NCBI GenBank assembly: GCA_002104905.1
Contig: MCFE01000627.1
Location: forward strand, 1 to 51,727
DNA length: 51,727 nt
Direction: 5' to 3'
Source: Basidiobolus meristosporus CBS 931.73
Lineage: Eukaryota > Basidiobolomycota > Basidiobolomycetes > Basidiobolales > Basidiobolaceae
The translations under genes and the position numbers were made by a program. Of the stretch, positions 31,641 through 43,378 are shown piece after piece. Numbering within the stretch: position 1 is the stretch's first letter; every line of letters begins with the position of its first letter. The notes under the pieces are model-generated. The model saw nothing but the letters and a program-made list of their open reading frames with translations, made no database searches and was not told the DNA's origin.

Positions 31641-32368
31641 GATGGTTGAGTGTGTGGTTTGGCTTAATGTTAGTGTAGGGTATAGGAACTTGTGTAGGTC
31701 TATACAATTGGCAATTGCCATACAACTGAAGTTTCAACAGAAATAAATTAATTTATATGCATGAAAAGTAAGTGAAACATTTGAGTCAGGAGGTAAGGAG
31801 TGTGAAAAAGAGGCAACAGCCAATCAATGCACACAAACATAGGAGGCAATAGAGAGTCCAGGATCAGGAAGTGAGCAAATTGGCAAGGAACCAATCAAAT
31901 GCCACTTATATGTTGTTGTGATGAAACATTTTGAATAAATATTTTTTTCAAATCTGGGGTGTAATTATTATTTAGCGGTTGGTAGATGGTCTCCTGATTG
32001 GATCAATACCTCTTAGTCAAGAGACCTTAGTTTTGTGATGGTCTTTTGATGGGATCTTTACTATCATCTTTCATATGGATTAACTGGCCAGCAAGAATAA
32101 GTTGGTACAGTGGTGACTGATAAAAGGTCAAATATGATTAGTGCAGCAATACACTTGCTGTGATTCTTGTGATACTTCCTAAGCTGTTTGCATATCAAAA
32201 GCTTCAAAGAAGCATCAAAGAGGCATCAGGTAGCTTGGAAAATGCCAATACAAACAAGTAGGCAGACACATATGCACCAGCACAGCATTGATCAAGGAAA
32301 ATGCAGAATACTATTCAAGAAGCACTAAGTTAAAGTAGCAGTGAAGGACCTGGCAGTGATAGGGGAAA

Positions 32369-32717
32369 TGTTGAAATATTAGAGAGATATATTGGAAGTG
32401 AATTGGAGAATTAGAAGATTTACATGATATTCACTTGATGTTTTATTGAGTTGCAACACAGTATTTATACTTATTGCAGAACTACGTAAATGCAACTATT
32501 TGGTCATTATTAGGGGAGTCTCAGGAGTACATGTGCCAAGTTTTGGCTCATTTGGACAAGTTTCAGATTTTCCTAAAATTCTGTACTTCTCTAATTCCTA
32601 ATAGTTAGTAAATATCTTACAAACTAATTTTCATGTTGATAATCTGAAATATATCATTTCACTAAGTGCTAGTTCATAATATACTAATAATTAGGTGGAT
32701 TCCTAATTATTTCAACA
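32369..32717 (-). repeat. Element B 3' LTR
   Basis: 349 bp, preceded (in minus reading) by the purine-rich GAGTGGGAGTG. Same-length partner at 35321. Confidence 0.92.
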
Positions 32718-33651
32718 CTCCCACTCACATAATATATTCATGTACTTATGAACTTGCTGTGGTGTTGTGTATCTTGCGGTTGAAATTAAACCTGCAATTA
32801 ACCATCTAACCTATTGGACTAATGTATTCTCCAATATATGTTAAGGATTGCATATTATCTGTAATAACTAAGTATAAGTTCATACTGTTAATTACATACT
32901 TCAGATCAAATTGCTTTGAGTCTGAATTCTGATTTCATCACAAATATCTATGAATGAGTATCATCCATTTGATCGGAGTAAAACTTTTCATATACTGATC
33001 GAATCCCGGCATAGTATGTATCATCAGAGAGCTGCGTTCTCAGGCTATCTGCTGTTTCTTATTTGAGTAAAATTGGTCAATAATTAGGGAAGTTAGGATG
33101 TGTTCTTCTCTCCAGTAGATCTGGATCATCCACAGTTCCGGTCTATAGTCTAATTCACTTAGACTATCCTCCATATATCCATAACTGGATCTGGATAGTA
33201 ACTTTCCTCATATACTCTATATATGATCTGCTGAGACCAACAATTGGTCAGCATTGTAGTGGCCTTATTCTTCACCGGTTGACCAAGTATTTCCTCTTCC
33301 GGACTAGTGCCTTCAATAGTATCTAGCTTAGCTTTTCTTCATTCCTGATCTGGGATATTGTACTCCCACTGAAGCTACGTCTTCTGGTGCTTCCTGCCTT
33401 CTAAAATTGACTCAGATAGATCATATATACCCTTCTGATCTAGGCATAACTTTCTTGGACTGATATTGCAGTTACGGTATTGAGATCTTCCCTTTACATC
33501 TTGATAGGCTTGATTTGGTATCACAAGATACCACAGCCTGATTGGCAGCTATTCATAGAGGTTTCATCCTAAACAGGATAGATATGGTCTCATATGTACT
33601 GTTGCGCTTTAAACAGTACAACCTGATCTGGCACTTTCTAATTGCGTAAAT

Positions 33652-33897
33652 CTACCATAACAGCTCTGATAAGTCACTGTTACTTCTGATAGAATTTTCC
33701 AGCATAGAGTTCGGTTGACAGTGCAAATAGACAAGTCCATGATCTTCTGGACCCATTATAACCCTTAGGTTGGCCCTTGATACCACTTCTCTAGCTCCAA
33801 CTGTAAGTAAGTTGACTTCATTGCTCACCGTAATTGAGATGTTGCCTCTGAGTACGTAGGTTCTCTTGGACTGCTTTGCTGCTTTCCTTAGCAACAA
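33652..33897 (-). other. Longest open frame inside element B (81 codons), probably not a gene
   Basis: An 81-codon minus-strand frame lies centrally in B. It has no motif I recognise and no sign of a conserved domain, and comparable frames are expected by chance in 2.6 kb. I list it only because B has no other candidate. Elsewhere the interior is closed in all frames. Confidence 0.2.
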
Positions 33898-35307
33898 TAC
33901 TCCACTATCCTTGTGTGGTAGGATAACTGGATCAAATCTAGTGTGCTAGATAGTCCAAATCTGGCTTAGGTGTCACCTAACTCCATTTAGAAACTGACAA
34001 CTTATTGGCGGTAGGTTTTTGTTCCATATCTGGTCTTAAAGATGCTGGTTGCTGGAATTTCCTTATTGATCTAGATCTGGACCATGCAGGTAGCATATCC
34101 ACGGTTTGTTAGATCTCCCAGAGTGTTCAGGAACCTCCTGTCTTCAAAACATATCTATTCTGAGATGTTTCAACCAAATCGGTCATCCATTTGGATCTGG
34201 CATAACTTTTCACAGGCTTGATCAAATTTGATCAAATAAACTTCCTTAAAAAGCCATTTCTCTCAGCATCTCGGTGGCAGATATCATCATTGCAGTTTGG
34301 CCCGTAGCTGGGAGCTGCAAGTAACTTGATCTGATCATAATAGCATGATTAACATCTGATCCATGTTAATATAAATGATCCTTCATCACTGTATGTATGT
34401 GATATATGTACTAGCGTAGGGCAACTAGTACACTCCTTGATAGTACTTCATGCATATTCTCTAGTGTATACAGAGACTATAAGCATATACTTTGGTCAAG
34501 GTCTCCGGTAGCACTTTTCTTGATGGTGGTAGAAATTCCATGCTTCAACATATATGGATATATCTCCTCCCACTGTTCCTGATACTTGATGTAGACATGT
34601 AGCTTGTCTAATAAGTGTCTCACAGGGCCTCAGGATCTTTGGTACTGGAAATAGTACCATTGATATATCATGTGTACCACTCCTAAGTTGGCATGTCTGA
34701 GATCACTGATCTTTGGCCAAATATATAGGTATTATATATCATTTTGATCCTCAGAGTTTGGGCAAGCTGATCCATATATTTGTCTGCATATCCAACTCCA
34801 AACTAGGGCAGCAGGCGGCATCAAAGTATTTGCGCATCATTTCATTTCAAGTGGCTACAGACTTATGTAAATTCACTGCAGCAATGTGGGCACTTCATTG
34901 ACTGAAATAGTCTAATGCAAACCCAGGTATATGTGGATCATCAACATAGCTCCTTTATGTTGTGATAATAAGGATCATAGCACTAATACATATATCATGT
35001 AATATGCCCCTTATTGATCTGGACTCCTTGCTGGGATTACGCATTTTCTCAAAGCTTCATCCTTCTGCAGATTTCATAATTTAAAAACTGTCCAACATGA
35101 CCTCCTTGACATATGACCTTTTTCTTTGCTTAGTGTCTTCTTTAAGGGCAAAGGCCTCTTTCTCCAAAACAATATATCCCATCTAGCAGTTCTTTGCAGC
35201 GGTAGTACTTTTTCTGTCTTTTGTAACTTCAGGTAGACCAGGCAGTCTTTCTCCAGAATAAAGACACAGCACTAGAGCAAAGTGGATAACTAAGATAAAG
35301 CAAGCTC

Positions 35308-35320
35308 GGGGCTCATAACC
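35308..35320 (-). promoter_or_regulatory. Primer-binding site of element B
   Basis: In minus reading GGTTATGAGCCCC abuts the 5' LTR with no gap. It is complementary to the anticodon arm (GGGCTCATAACC, CAT anticodon) of fungal initiator tRNA-Met, as in half-tRNA-primed copia and Ty5. Identical to 39777-39789 and 47994-48006. Confidence 0.82.
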
Positions 35321-35669
35321 TGTTGAAATATTAGAAAGATATATTGGAAGTGAATTGGAGAATTAGAAGATTTACATGATATTCACTTGATGTTTTATTG
35401 AGTTGCAACACAGTATTTATACTTATTGCAGAACTATGTAAATGCAACTATTTGGTCATTATTAGGGGAGTCTCAGGAGTACATGTGCCAAGTTTTGGCT
35501 CATTTGGACAAGTTTCAGATTTTCCTAAAATTCTGTACTTCTCTAATTCCTAATAGTTAGTAAATATCTTACGAACTAATTTTCATGTTGATAATCTGAA
35601 ATATATCATTTCACTAAGTGCTAGTTCATAATATATTAATAATTAGGTGGACTCCTAATTATTTCAACA
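35321..35669 (-). repeat. Element B 5' LTR
   Basis: 349 bp. In minus reading TATAAA (35421-35416) is followed 22 nt later by AATAAA (35399-35394). Confidence 0.92.
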
Positions 35670-36008
35670 GGAAAAGGTAAAGAGAAAAATGTCAACCCAA
35701 GCCTGAGACAGGGAAGCATGCAATAAAGTCTGCAGTTCTTGCCAATTAATGCCTCAAGCCTGGAACAGACTGAATCTCATCATTGCCAAGAAGAATTACC
35801 AACAAGAAAACAGCTGTTTTCACAAGGGTTGGAAGCACAGCCAGTTGAGCTACACTCCGGCAAGGTAAATGAGTTTGCAGAGAAAGGCAATTTGTTTACC
35901 ACAGCCTCAACATCCTCCATTGTTGACAGAGTGGAGGTCTCACTGACCAACAAAGCTACAATGTCAAGAGCTTCAAAGACTATCACAATGCCTTCAGTGG
36001 AACTTTGA

Positions 36009-37295
36009 AACAATAATAAGCAAACTCAATATTGTTTCTCTGAGGATTAAATGTTTGAAAGCCCTGTTTTAGTGTCTATTCAAGCATGGCATATCTGGAA
36101 CTCTCAAGAGCACTAAGCCCAGCCGGCATTTTAAGCCAACTCCATTGCTTTATAGCCAAGACTAGCTATCTACAAAATTAGGATTGAATGTAAATGTTTC
36201 TACAAATATTAAAGCCACTCTCTGACAATCCTAAGATTATGCAGTCAATTAACCCTTTTGGTAAGTTGCACCACTGAAGGGCTTTGCTACCCTTCTGCAT
36301 ATATATAGCAGCTTACTTATGTTGGGATTTCAGTGACCACACTATAGGCATAAAGCTGAACACTCAAATCTCTGCCTCTGCTGCATCCATGCTCTACTGC
36401 ATCTGGTGAAGCATGTAAGCAATATTGGAAGTTGCTTCACCTGTTTAGAATTATGTATAGTGAAAACACTAAAACGTGGGAGGTTGAGTGGATGTACTCC
36501 ATGACTAACACATACTAACAAAACCAACTCTCCATATAGAGAACAAACAGACATCAGCATGTGATAGGAGCCAAGTGGGCAAGCTACAAACCTGTGGCCA
36601 GAATCCACAAATGGAAACCAGGGATACTTAAAGCATAGGGTATTTGTGCAAGCAAAAGCATTTCACTGTCAGCAGTGAATATGCTTTTCATCAGTATCCC
36701 TAAATTGGTAACCAAGTTACACATGGGGCATCTCAAGCTAAATGGGCTAATGGAGACACCTTGTAAATACAAAATGATTGGCAAGATTTTGCTAAGAATA
36801 TGCTACCCAGAGTGCCTCCCACAAGCTTAGATCAATATTCTTATACCTTAGTTTTGATACAAATGCAAGTACTGGATGAGCTAGTTATCCAATAGTTCAA
36901 GTGGCCTTCTGGAGCAATTTCCATGTTGAATACATTGGAAGTATTGCATTTGATTGCCTACATTGCAGAATAATTCATCCAGAAGCAGAGCACCAACTTC
37001 AAGTTGCTGTATCTACAGCTTTTATGCTGTGAGTTTGTGATAGGATTTGGGTGACTATATTACAGCCATAAAGCCAAATGTGTAGGTATCTGCTGCTTCT
37101 ATCCCTGTTTTCTACTGCATCTTACTCAGTATGTGGAAAACATTGAACCTTGGTTCAACTTTTTGGGGTCTCCTATGAAGCATATGTGTGCGGTGAAAGG
37201 AAGACAAGAGTGGTTGAAAGTACTGCCATATTGAAATTTATAAAGGGTAAAGCCTGCAAGCCCTTCACATTGCTGGAACTTTTGAGGTGCTTTGG
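36009..37295. other. Non-coding stretch with weak internal duplication
   Basis: No frame above 88 codons and none that looks like a protein. About 36090-36180 resembles part of the 661-bp solo LTR (22620-22690). About 36330-36430 and 37035-37140 resemble each other (CATAAAGC..AA, CTGCTTC/CTGCATC, CTACTGCATC), possibly two related LTR pieces. I cannot assign the rest. Confidence 0.35.
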
Positions 37296-38900
37296 ACAAA
37301 AAAGACTTATTGCGATACAATGATAATAGTTGAACTGTTGTTTATTCATAAAGAAGCTCTGTATTTACACATTTGTTAAAGTTACACAACCATAACACTG
37401 AGTAAGCAGTATATGTGCTTACTTGATTCTGACTATGAGTAGATAACAAAAGAACATAGATCTGAAAGATAATCGCAAATTAGGGCTGTAAGTTAAACCT
37501 GCAGTGTGTGATATTAGTCCAGAATTGTTGCTTAAATATTCAGCTGCTGAGTGATACCAAATAGTCTAATATTTTGGCACTTCCACTTAAGCAAATAATA
37601 ATTGATCCTAATTTCCCAGAAATTCTTAAACTGTAGCCCAGTTAGTGGCTTTGTCAGTGTTTCTGCCACCATTAGTCAGTTGGGCAGTGAATTAACTTTA
37701 GTAAGTTATTTTCTACAGTGGTGTTCTATATCTTTATTTGTAATTCTGCATGATTAGTATGATTTGTAGGTATTGAAATATAACAATGATTATCCTTCCA
37801 TATTTATGATGGTTCTACCGAGGCAAAACCTAGGTCCCTGAGTATTAATTATAGCCATACAGCCACCTTACATGCTCAACAAGCCTTTGCAGACTGTACC
37901 TTAGCTATACAGAGGGCCAAAGCTGCTTGTGTCTTGCAGTTATAGTGGTAACTGCGCCTGCATGTAAAAGCACATACCCTGTGGTGATGCATTTACCAAT
38001 AAGATCACTTACATAATCCAAACCACAGTAACCATCAATTTTCTGCCTATTTGCTGCATTAGAGTATTCCCAAACCAAATTTATGGTACCATTGTTACAA
38101 GTCATGGTATATGAGCTGTAGAGGAATAGGGAGCTTGGGCAGTATTGTATTTACTCAGAATTGAAATGATTTTATTGAGGTTCCAGCAGCTCCATAAATA
38201 CATTTTGCTAGATCAATTGCTGACAAATTTTACTTTCTATTGTAGGTTTTGGCTGATCACTTACCTGATTGCATGATCATCACCCAATAAGATTCTATTA
38301 AATATGTCTATTTCTGTCTGATAGAGATCTGCTGATTCATTTGGTGACTAATGTACTGATTTGATAGATAACACTGATGTACTGATATGGCAAATATACA
38401 ACTAATTGATTTGACCAAAAACAATCTAACTTGAACATTCAAGCGGTAGATAATAACACCTTGACAATATCTGAAAACTTGCTCACCTGCGGTAATGTGA
38501 TGAGATCTGTAGTGCTGCAAAAATTAATTGACTATTGTAACTGCCACTACAATATCTGGATGTGTAGACACCATCAAGTACACAAGGCTACCAACCATTT
38601 ATAAATAGCAGAAGTTTTGGTCCATATTTGCACTGTTCCACCTAAAACTGGTTGCAATTTGCTCCATCATAGGTTATTGTCCACAATGGTTGCTCCAGGC
38701 TTGCAATTTTCCATTTTGAAGCATCTAAGAGCTTACCCAATGTAGTAAAACTGATTTAGCTCAGTTTTCTGTATATGTACATCAAATATGATTTTAATCA
38801 CAAGAAAATGACTCAATTGGACTTAATTTATTATCTCTGGCTTGCTGAAGTGCTTAGATTATGTATGCTTAGGTATCACCTGGTGACCTGTTGCTCTTAA
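37296..38900 (-). pseudogene. Decayed copia-A family copy (3' LTR, RNase H, RT end)
   Basis: About 37300-37585, reversed, follows the copia-A LTR (GGTATCACTCAGCAGCT, TATAAATACAGAGCTTCTTTATGAATAAACAACAG in pieces). To its right, in minus reading, the end of pol is legible: a PTD..TLTKPL region near 37640, a WKDN-like stretch near 37790, and a TTGYVLLHAG RNase H block with YSNA near 38000-38070. After a solo LTR, RYCQG and a 'DCKP'-like region of the RT C-terminus appear near 38470-38720. Everything upstream of that is lost, and gypsy-D begins at 38904. Stops are numerous. It is much older than the copia-A at 39408. Confidence 0.7.
38093..38458 (-). mobile_element. Older gypsy-family solo LTR in the decayed copia copy
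   Basis: 366 bp, starting TGTTACAAGTC and ending AGATAATAACA. It is diverged from the other gypsy LTRs. Flanks are CCAT and CCTT, a possible 4-bp TSD with one mutation. It separates copia RNase H sequence from copia RT sequence, which read on across it. Confidence 0.8.
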
Positions 38901-38903
38901 TAG

Positions 38904-39272
38904 TGTTACAAGTCTTGGTATTAGAGTTGTAGAGGAATAGGGAGTTTAGCTAGTATTGTATTCACTAAAACTTGCCCTGATCTTTATTGTGGTTCCAGCA
39001 GCTCCTTATATACATTTTGCTAGATCAATTGCTGAGTAATTGTATTTCCTAATGTAGGCAGTGGCAGATCACTCATTTGATTGCTTCATCATCGCCCAAT
39101 AAGATCCTACTTAATATATCTATTTTGGTCTGATAAGGATCTGCTGATTCATTTTCTGACTAATGCTACTGATTTGATAAATAATACTGATATACTGATA
39201 TACTAAACATATAACTAATTAATATGACTAAAAACTGATCTAACTTAAGTATTCAAGCGGCAGATTGTAACA
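38904..39272 (-). repeat. Gypsy-D 3' LTR
   Basis: 369 bp, TGTTACAAGTCTTGG to CAGATTGTAACA, followed by the purine tract (TTCTCCCCTACT in plus reading) and the end of pol. Confidence 0.9.
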
Positions 39273-39407
39273 TTCTCCCCTACTAAAGCTGAGAGGGTTC
39301 TGCTCAATCTCTTTTCTTGTGATACCAATATCTTGATGGTTCAGTATTATCAGCTAGTCTTGCAAGCTTGAGTCTGTTTCTATGAACTAAATCTTCCCAG
39401 ATATTCC

Positions 39408-39776
39408 TGTTGAAATATTGGAATATTTGGTATCATTCAGCAGCTAAAAATTTACTCAACAATTCTAGACTAGTCTTAGTCACTGTAGGACTCATTTACT
39501 GCCTTAATGTTGCCACTTTCTCCAGATATATGATCTTATGATTATTCCCTTATAGTCAGGATCAAATTAGCACTATTACCAAACATTATGTACTAACCCT
39601 GAAACTGTTACAGAATGCTCCTGAATATTGAGAAACCCTCCCTACTTAGTGTTGCAGCTGTATTACTTTTACACAGGTATAAATACTGAGCTTCTTTATG
39701 AATAAACAACAGTTCATCTATTATCACTATTTCTTGATAAGTTCCTTATATCCAAATCACTTCTTAAACTGCAACA
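39408..39776 (+). repeat. Copia-A 5' LTR with TATA and poly(A) signal
   Basis: TATAAA at 39678-39683 and AATAAA at 39701-39706, starts 23 nt apart. Ends CTGCAACA. Confidence 0.93.
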
Positions 39777-39789
39777 GGTTATGAGCCCC
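39777..39789 (+). promoter_or_regulatory. Copia-A primer-binding site
   Basis: GGTTATGAGCCCC directly abuts the 5' LTR and is complementary to the anticodon arm of initiator tRNA-Met (half-tRNA priming). The ATG inside it opens a short frame that closes at the TGA overlapping the gag start at 39813. Confidence 0.82.
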
Positions 39790-39812
39790 TATTGCCTTAG
39801 TCTATTCTTAAG

Positions 39813-42800
39813 ATGACTTCTACCAGCAAACAAAGCATTACCAACATCTTCCCTGTAAAGGAGAGGTTTGATGGGAAGAACTACAGACTTTGGAGAATCA
39901 AGATGCAGATCCACCTTGAGGAAAGAAAGCTTTGGAACATAGTAACAAGAAAGGAAGTTGAGCCCAAAGGAACAGCAGAAGATGTGGAGAAGTTTCAAGA
40001 GAAGGAGAGAAAGGCCTTAAATGCCATATGCATCAATGTGCAAGAGTCCTTCATTGGACAAATCCATGCCTCAAATACTGCCAAAGCAGCATGGGAATCC
40101 TTAGAGAAGATCTTTAGAGCAAATTTGATATCAAGCAAGCTTTATTTGAAACAAAAGTTCTTCAACATGAGGAAGAAGCCAGATGATGACATGCTACAAC
40201 TCATTACCAGAATGGCAACACTTGCAGAAGAACTTTACAGTATTAATGCTGGTGTAGATGATGAAGAAAAGATACTCTGTCTGCTTTGCAGCCTACCAGA
40301 CAAGTATGAGCCACTCATACTTTCTTTTGAAAGCAGAGAAGACAACTTGACTTTAGACTATGTCAAAGGAAGACTTCTCCATGAAGAACTCAGATGTAAT
40401 GATCAAGCAGAGAAAATTGAAGTTGATGCTTTATTCAGCTCAGAAAGGCATACTGAAAAGAAGGGAAAGCAACAAAACCGAAGAAAACCTGGCTGCTGTA
40501 ACTACTGTAAGAAACCAGGACACTGGGCAAGAGAATGCAAGAAGAAACAAGCAAACAAAAAACAGAAACTAGAGCAGGCAAACCACATAACAACTGATGA
40601 ACAGTTATTTGTAACTGTACAAGAGAGTTCAAGTAACCAAAGTAATGAATGGTATATTGACTCTGGAGCATCACAGCATATTTGTGGTATAAAGGATTGG
40701 TTCAGCAACTTAAAGACTATTCCCGTAAGAAATGTTTATCTGGGAGATAACTCTGCATTGGAAGCTACCACCTGTGGGTTGATACAACTAAATATGAGTG
40801 ATAACTCAGGGGCAACAACAGCAAAACTGACTGACGCACTCTATGTCCCTGGAATAGCTAAGAACCTACTCTCAGTCAGTAAAGCAACTACTCAGGGACT
40901 GAAATTTGTTTTTACTAGCTGAGCTGCTCAATATTGACTGAAAATGGACGAAATTTAGCTTTGGGAATCAGAGATCACAATATATACAAGTTACAATGCA
41001 AGATCATTGTACCTGAGTATGTCAACATTGCTGAAACTGATGAAAACAACTGGGAGACATGGCATAGGAGGCTAGGACACATTGGGGAACAGAAAATAAG
41101 CCAATTGGTGAAAAATTAGCTTGTTTTGGGCCTAAAATACTCAATTCCAATCAAATTGAATGTTTGTTAGGGATGTTCATATGGCAAACAAGCTAAGCAA
41201 CATTTCAAGAGCTCAGAAGGCATCAATACTACCAAAATATTGGCTATTGTACACTCAGACATATGTGGCCCCATGAGAACACTGTCCTTTGGAGCCAAGA
41301 GATGCTTTATGACATTTGTTGATGACAAGACAATATATACATGGGTGTACTTCCTCAAAACAAAGGATGAAGCTTTAGAGACGTTTAAGCACTTCAAGAA
41401 TATGGCAGAGACATAAACTGGGTGTAAATTGAAGGTACTACAAAGTGACAATGGAGGAGAATACTGCTCAAAGGAGTTTGCAAAATACTGCTTGTCTACT
41501 GGTATACTTCAAGAGACCACAGTTCCTCATACTCCACAGCAAAATAGAGTAGCAGAATGTGCAAATAGAACAATAGTAGAGATGGGAAGATCTATGCCAC
41601 ATGATAAGGGAATGGACTACAAGTTTTGGGCTGAATCTGTTGCTACTGCTGTATACATCAAGAATAGATGCCCAACAACAGCACTACGTAACTCTACACC
41701 CTTTGAAGCATATACAGGCAAAAAACCAGATCTCCAGCTCCTCAGGATCTTTGGCAGTAATGTTTTTTATCACATCCCTGACAAAAAGCGCTCAAAGTTG
41801 GAACCAAAGAGTAGGAAAGGGATCTTTCTTGGGTATTGTGAAGATACTAAAGGGTATAGAGTGTATGATGGCAAAATTCAAAAGCTGATCAAGAGCAGGG
41901 ATGTTGTATTTGAGGAGAATTCAGATCAGAAAGCCACAGAAATCATTGGCCAGCTGCCTGATGATGCAATCAACCCAAATGAAGAAGATACGTACCAAAT
42001 CCAGCCAGAGATGAAAGATACTTCTACCAGTTCCAGATCAGAACAGATTATCCCAATTAGGAGATCTACTAGAATAAGAAATGCCCCTGGATCCTGGTGG
42101 CAGACATCCAATGATCATGAAGAAGCTTATCTTGCCTTATGTGCCAAACCTCAGAATCTGGAACAGGCAATGCAAGGTCCAGATGCTACTAAGTGGCAAC
42201 AAGCCATGCAGGAGGAGTACCAATCACTGATCAAGGCAAAAACGTGGGAACTGGTAGATTTACCAAATGGGAGAAAGCCAATAGGATGTAGATGGGTCTA
42301 CAAGATCAAGATAACCTCAAATGGTGCCGTTGATAAGTACAAGGCTAGATTGGTAGCTAAAGGCTATTCCCAGATCCAGGGACTAGACTTTAAGGAAACA
42401 TTTGCTCCGGTTGCCAAGTTTAACTCTATTAGGACAGTTCTAGCCCTGGCAGCTGTACACAGTCTAGATCTACACCAAATGGACATCAAAACAGCCTTTC
42501 TAAATGGGGATTTGCAAGAAACTATATATGTGGATGGTTATAGTGATTCAGATTGGGGTAGGGATCTGATTGACAGAAGCTCTACCACAGGCTATGTATT
42601 TCTTTATGCTGGTGCAGCTATTACTTGGAATTGCAAGAAACAACCAACTGTGGCACTAACTTCAACTGAAGCCAAATATATGGCTGCATGTCAAGCAACT
42701 AAGGAGGCTATATGGCTACAAAAATTATTCAAAGACTTAGGTTTTAATTCAGGTGAACCAACATGTATTTACAAGGATAATCAAAGTTGTATTTCATTAG

Positions 42801-43015
42801 CTAGAAATCCTACTAATCATGCCAGAACTAAGCACATTGATGTACAGCATTACTTTGTGAGGGAAGCTGTAGAAAATAACTTAGTGGAGCCGGTTTACTG
42901 CCCAACTGACAAAATGGTGGCAGACATATTGACAAAACCACTGGCTAGGCCACAGTTTGAGATCCTTAGAGAGAAATTGAGATTAAGAAATTATTTAGTT
43001 GAGGGGGAGTGTTGA
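39813..43015 (+). pseudogene. Copia-A gag-pol with an in-frame RT deletion
   Basis: Gag starts at 39813. A UBN2/gag-like part (FDGKNYRLWRIKMQIHL at residues 19-35) precedes a CCHC knuckle CNYCKKPGHWAREC near 40497 and a protease WYIDSGASQH near 40650, all in one 369-codon frame ending at 40922. After a frame change, pre-integrase and integrase follow, with stops at 41117, about 41167 and 41414. From 41429 a 528-codon frame is open and holds the integrase D (QSDNGGEY), E (RVAECANR) and the RT fingers (ARLVAKGYSQ, MDIKTAFLNGDL). At about 42530-42540 the RT jumps straight to RNase H (GYSDSDWG). The YVDD active site and some 280 residues are missing. The stop TGA overlaps the 3' LTR start. Confidence 0.92.
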
Positions 43016-43378
43016 AATATTGCACTATTTGGTATCATTCAGCAGCTAAAAATTTACTTAACAATTCTAGACTAGTCTAAGTCACTGCAGGACTCATTTA
43101 CTGCCTTAACTTTGCCACTTCCTCCAGATATATGATCTTATGATTATTCCCCTATAGTCAGGATCAAATTAGCACTATTACCAAACATTATGTACTAACC
43201 CTGAAACTGTTACAGAATGCTCCTGAATATTGAGAAACCCTCCCTACTTAGTGTTGCAGCTGTATTACTTTTACAAAGGTATAAATACTGAGCTTCTTTA
43301 TGAATAAACAACAGTTCATCTATTATCACTATTTCTTGATAAGTTTCTTATATCCAAATCACTTCTTAAATTGCAACA
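43010..43378 (+). repeat. Copia-A 3' LTR
   Basis: 369 bp, preceded by GAGGGGGAG. Followed by the ATTCC duplication and gypsy-D integrase sequence. Confidence 0.93.

Larger units (their letters stand above)
29480..32085. mobile_element. Element X, copy 3 (inverted relative to copies 1 and 2)
   Basis: A reversed version of copy 1. The start of the transposase-like gene lies on the minus strand (29690-29480), then comes the spacer, and gene 1 runs on the plus strand from 29891. The gene-1 3' region and the X end (CTTTCATATGG, matching the reverse of CCCTATGAGAG) follow near 32080. It has one 69-codon module rather than two and no duplicated 0.8-kb end. It is the best copy for judging the N-terminus of gene 1. 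Confidence 0.62.
32369..35669 (-). mobile_element. Element B: young LTR element without recognisable gag or pol, TSD GGAAA
   Basis: Two 349-bp LTRs (32369-32717 and 35321-35669) start TGTTGAAATATTAG and end ATTATTTCAACA. They differ at about five positions by eye, all transitions, two of them at CpG. GGAAA flanks the element (32364-32368, 35670-35674). In minus reading the primer site GGTTATGAGCCCC abuts the 5' LTR and a purine tract GAGTGGGAGTG abuts the 3' LTR. The 2.6-kb interior has no frame above 81 codons and no RT, integrase or knuckle motif. It is rich in GATC and CpG compared with its surroundings. It is best described as a large non-autonomous retrotransposon probably driven by copia proteins. 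Confidence 0.88.
32088..36008 (+). mobile_element. Element X, copy 4, split by element B
   Basis: The left part (32088-32368) joins a transposase N-terminal piece (reversed) directly to the 69-codon module of gene 1, so the copy was internally deleted. The right part (35670-36008) continues with AAAGGTAAAGAGAAAAATGTC and the gene-1 C-terminal block, then stops near 36008. The interruption is exactly element B plus its GGAAA duplication. Confidence 0.65.
39408..43378 (+). mobile_element. Copia-A: Ty1/copia element with both LTRs, TSD ATTCC
   Basis: LTRs of 369 bp at 39408-39776 and 43010-43378 (TGTTGAAATATTG..GCAACA) differ at about 12 positions by eye. ATTCC flanks the element (39403-39407, 43379-43383). 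A 13-nt primer site follows the 5' LTR and a purine tract (GAGGGGGAG) precedes the 3' LTR. Gag-pol fills the interior, with a large deletion in the reverse transcriptase. It inserted into the integrase end of gypsy-D. Confidence 0.95.

Noticed and set aside
33652-33897. Gag protein in element B
   Set aside because: The 81-codon frame lacks a gag core, a zinc knuckle and any similarity to the copia or gypsy gags in the window.
35308-35320. tRNA-Met gene fragment
   Set aside because: Only the 13 nt complementary to the anticodon arm are present, directly abutting LTRs in three elements. No cloverleaf can be drawn around it.
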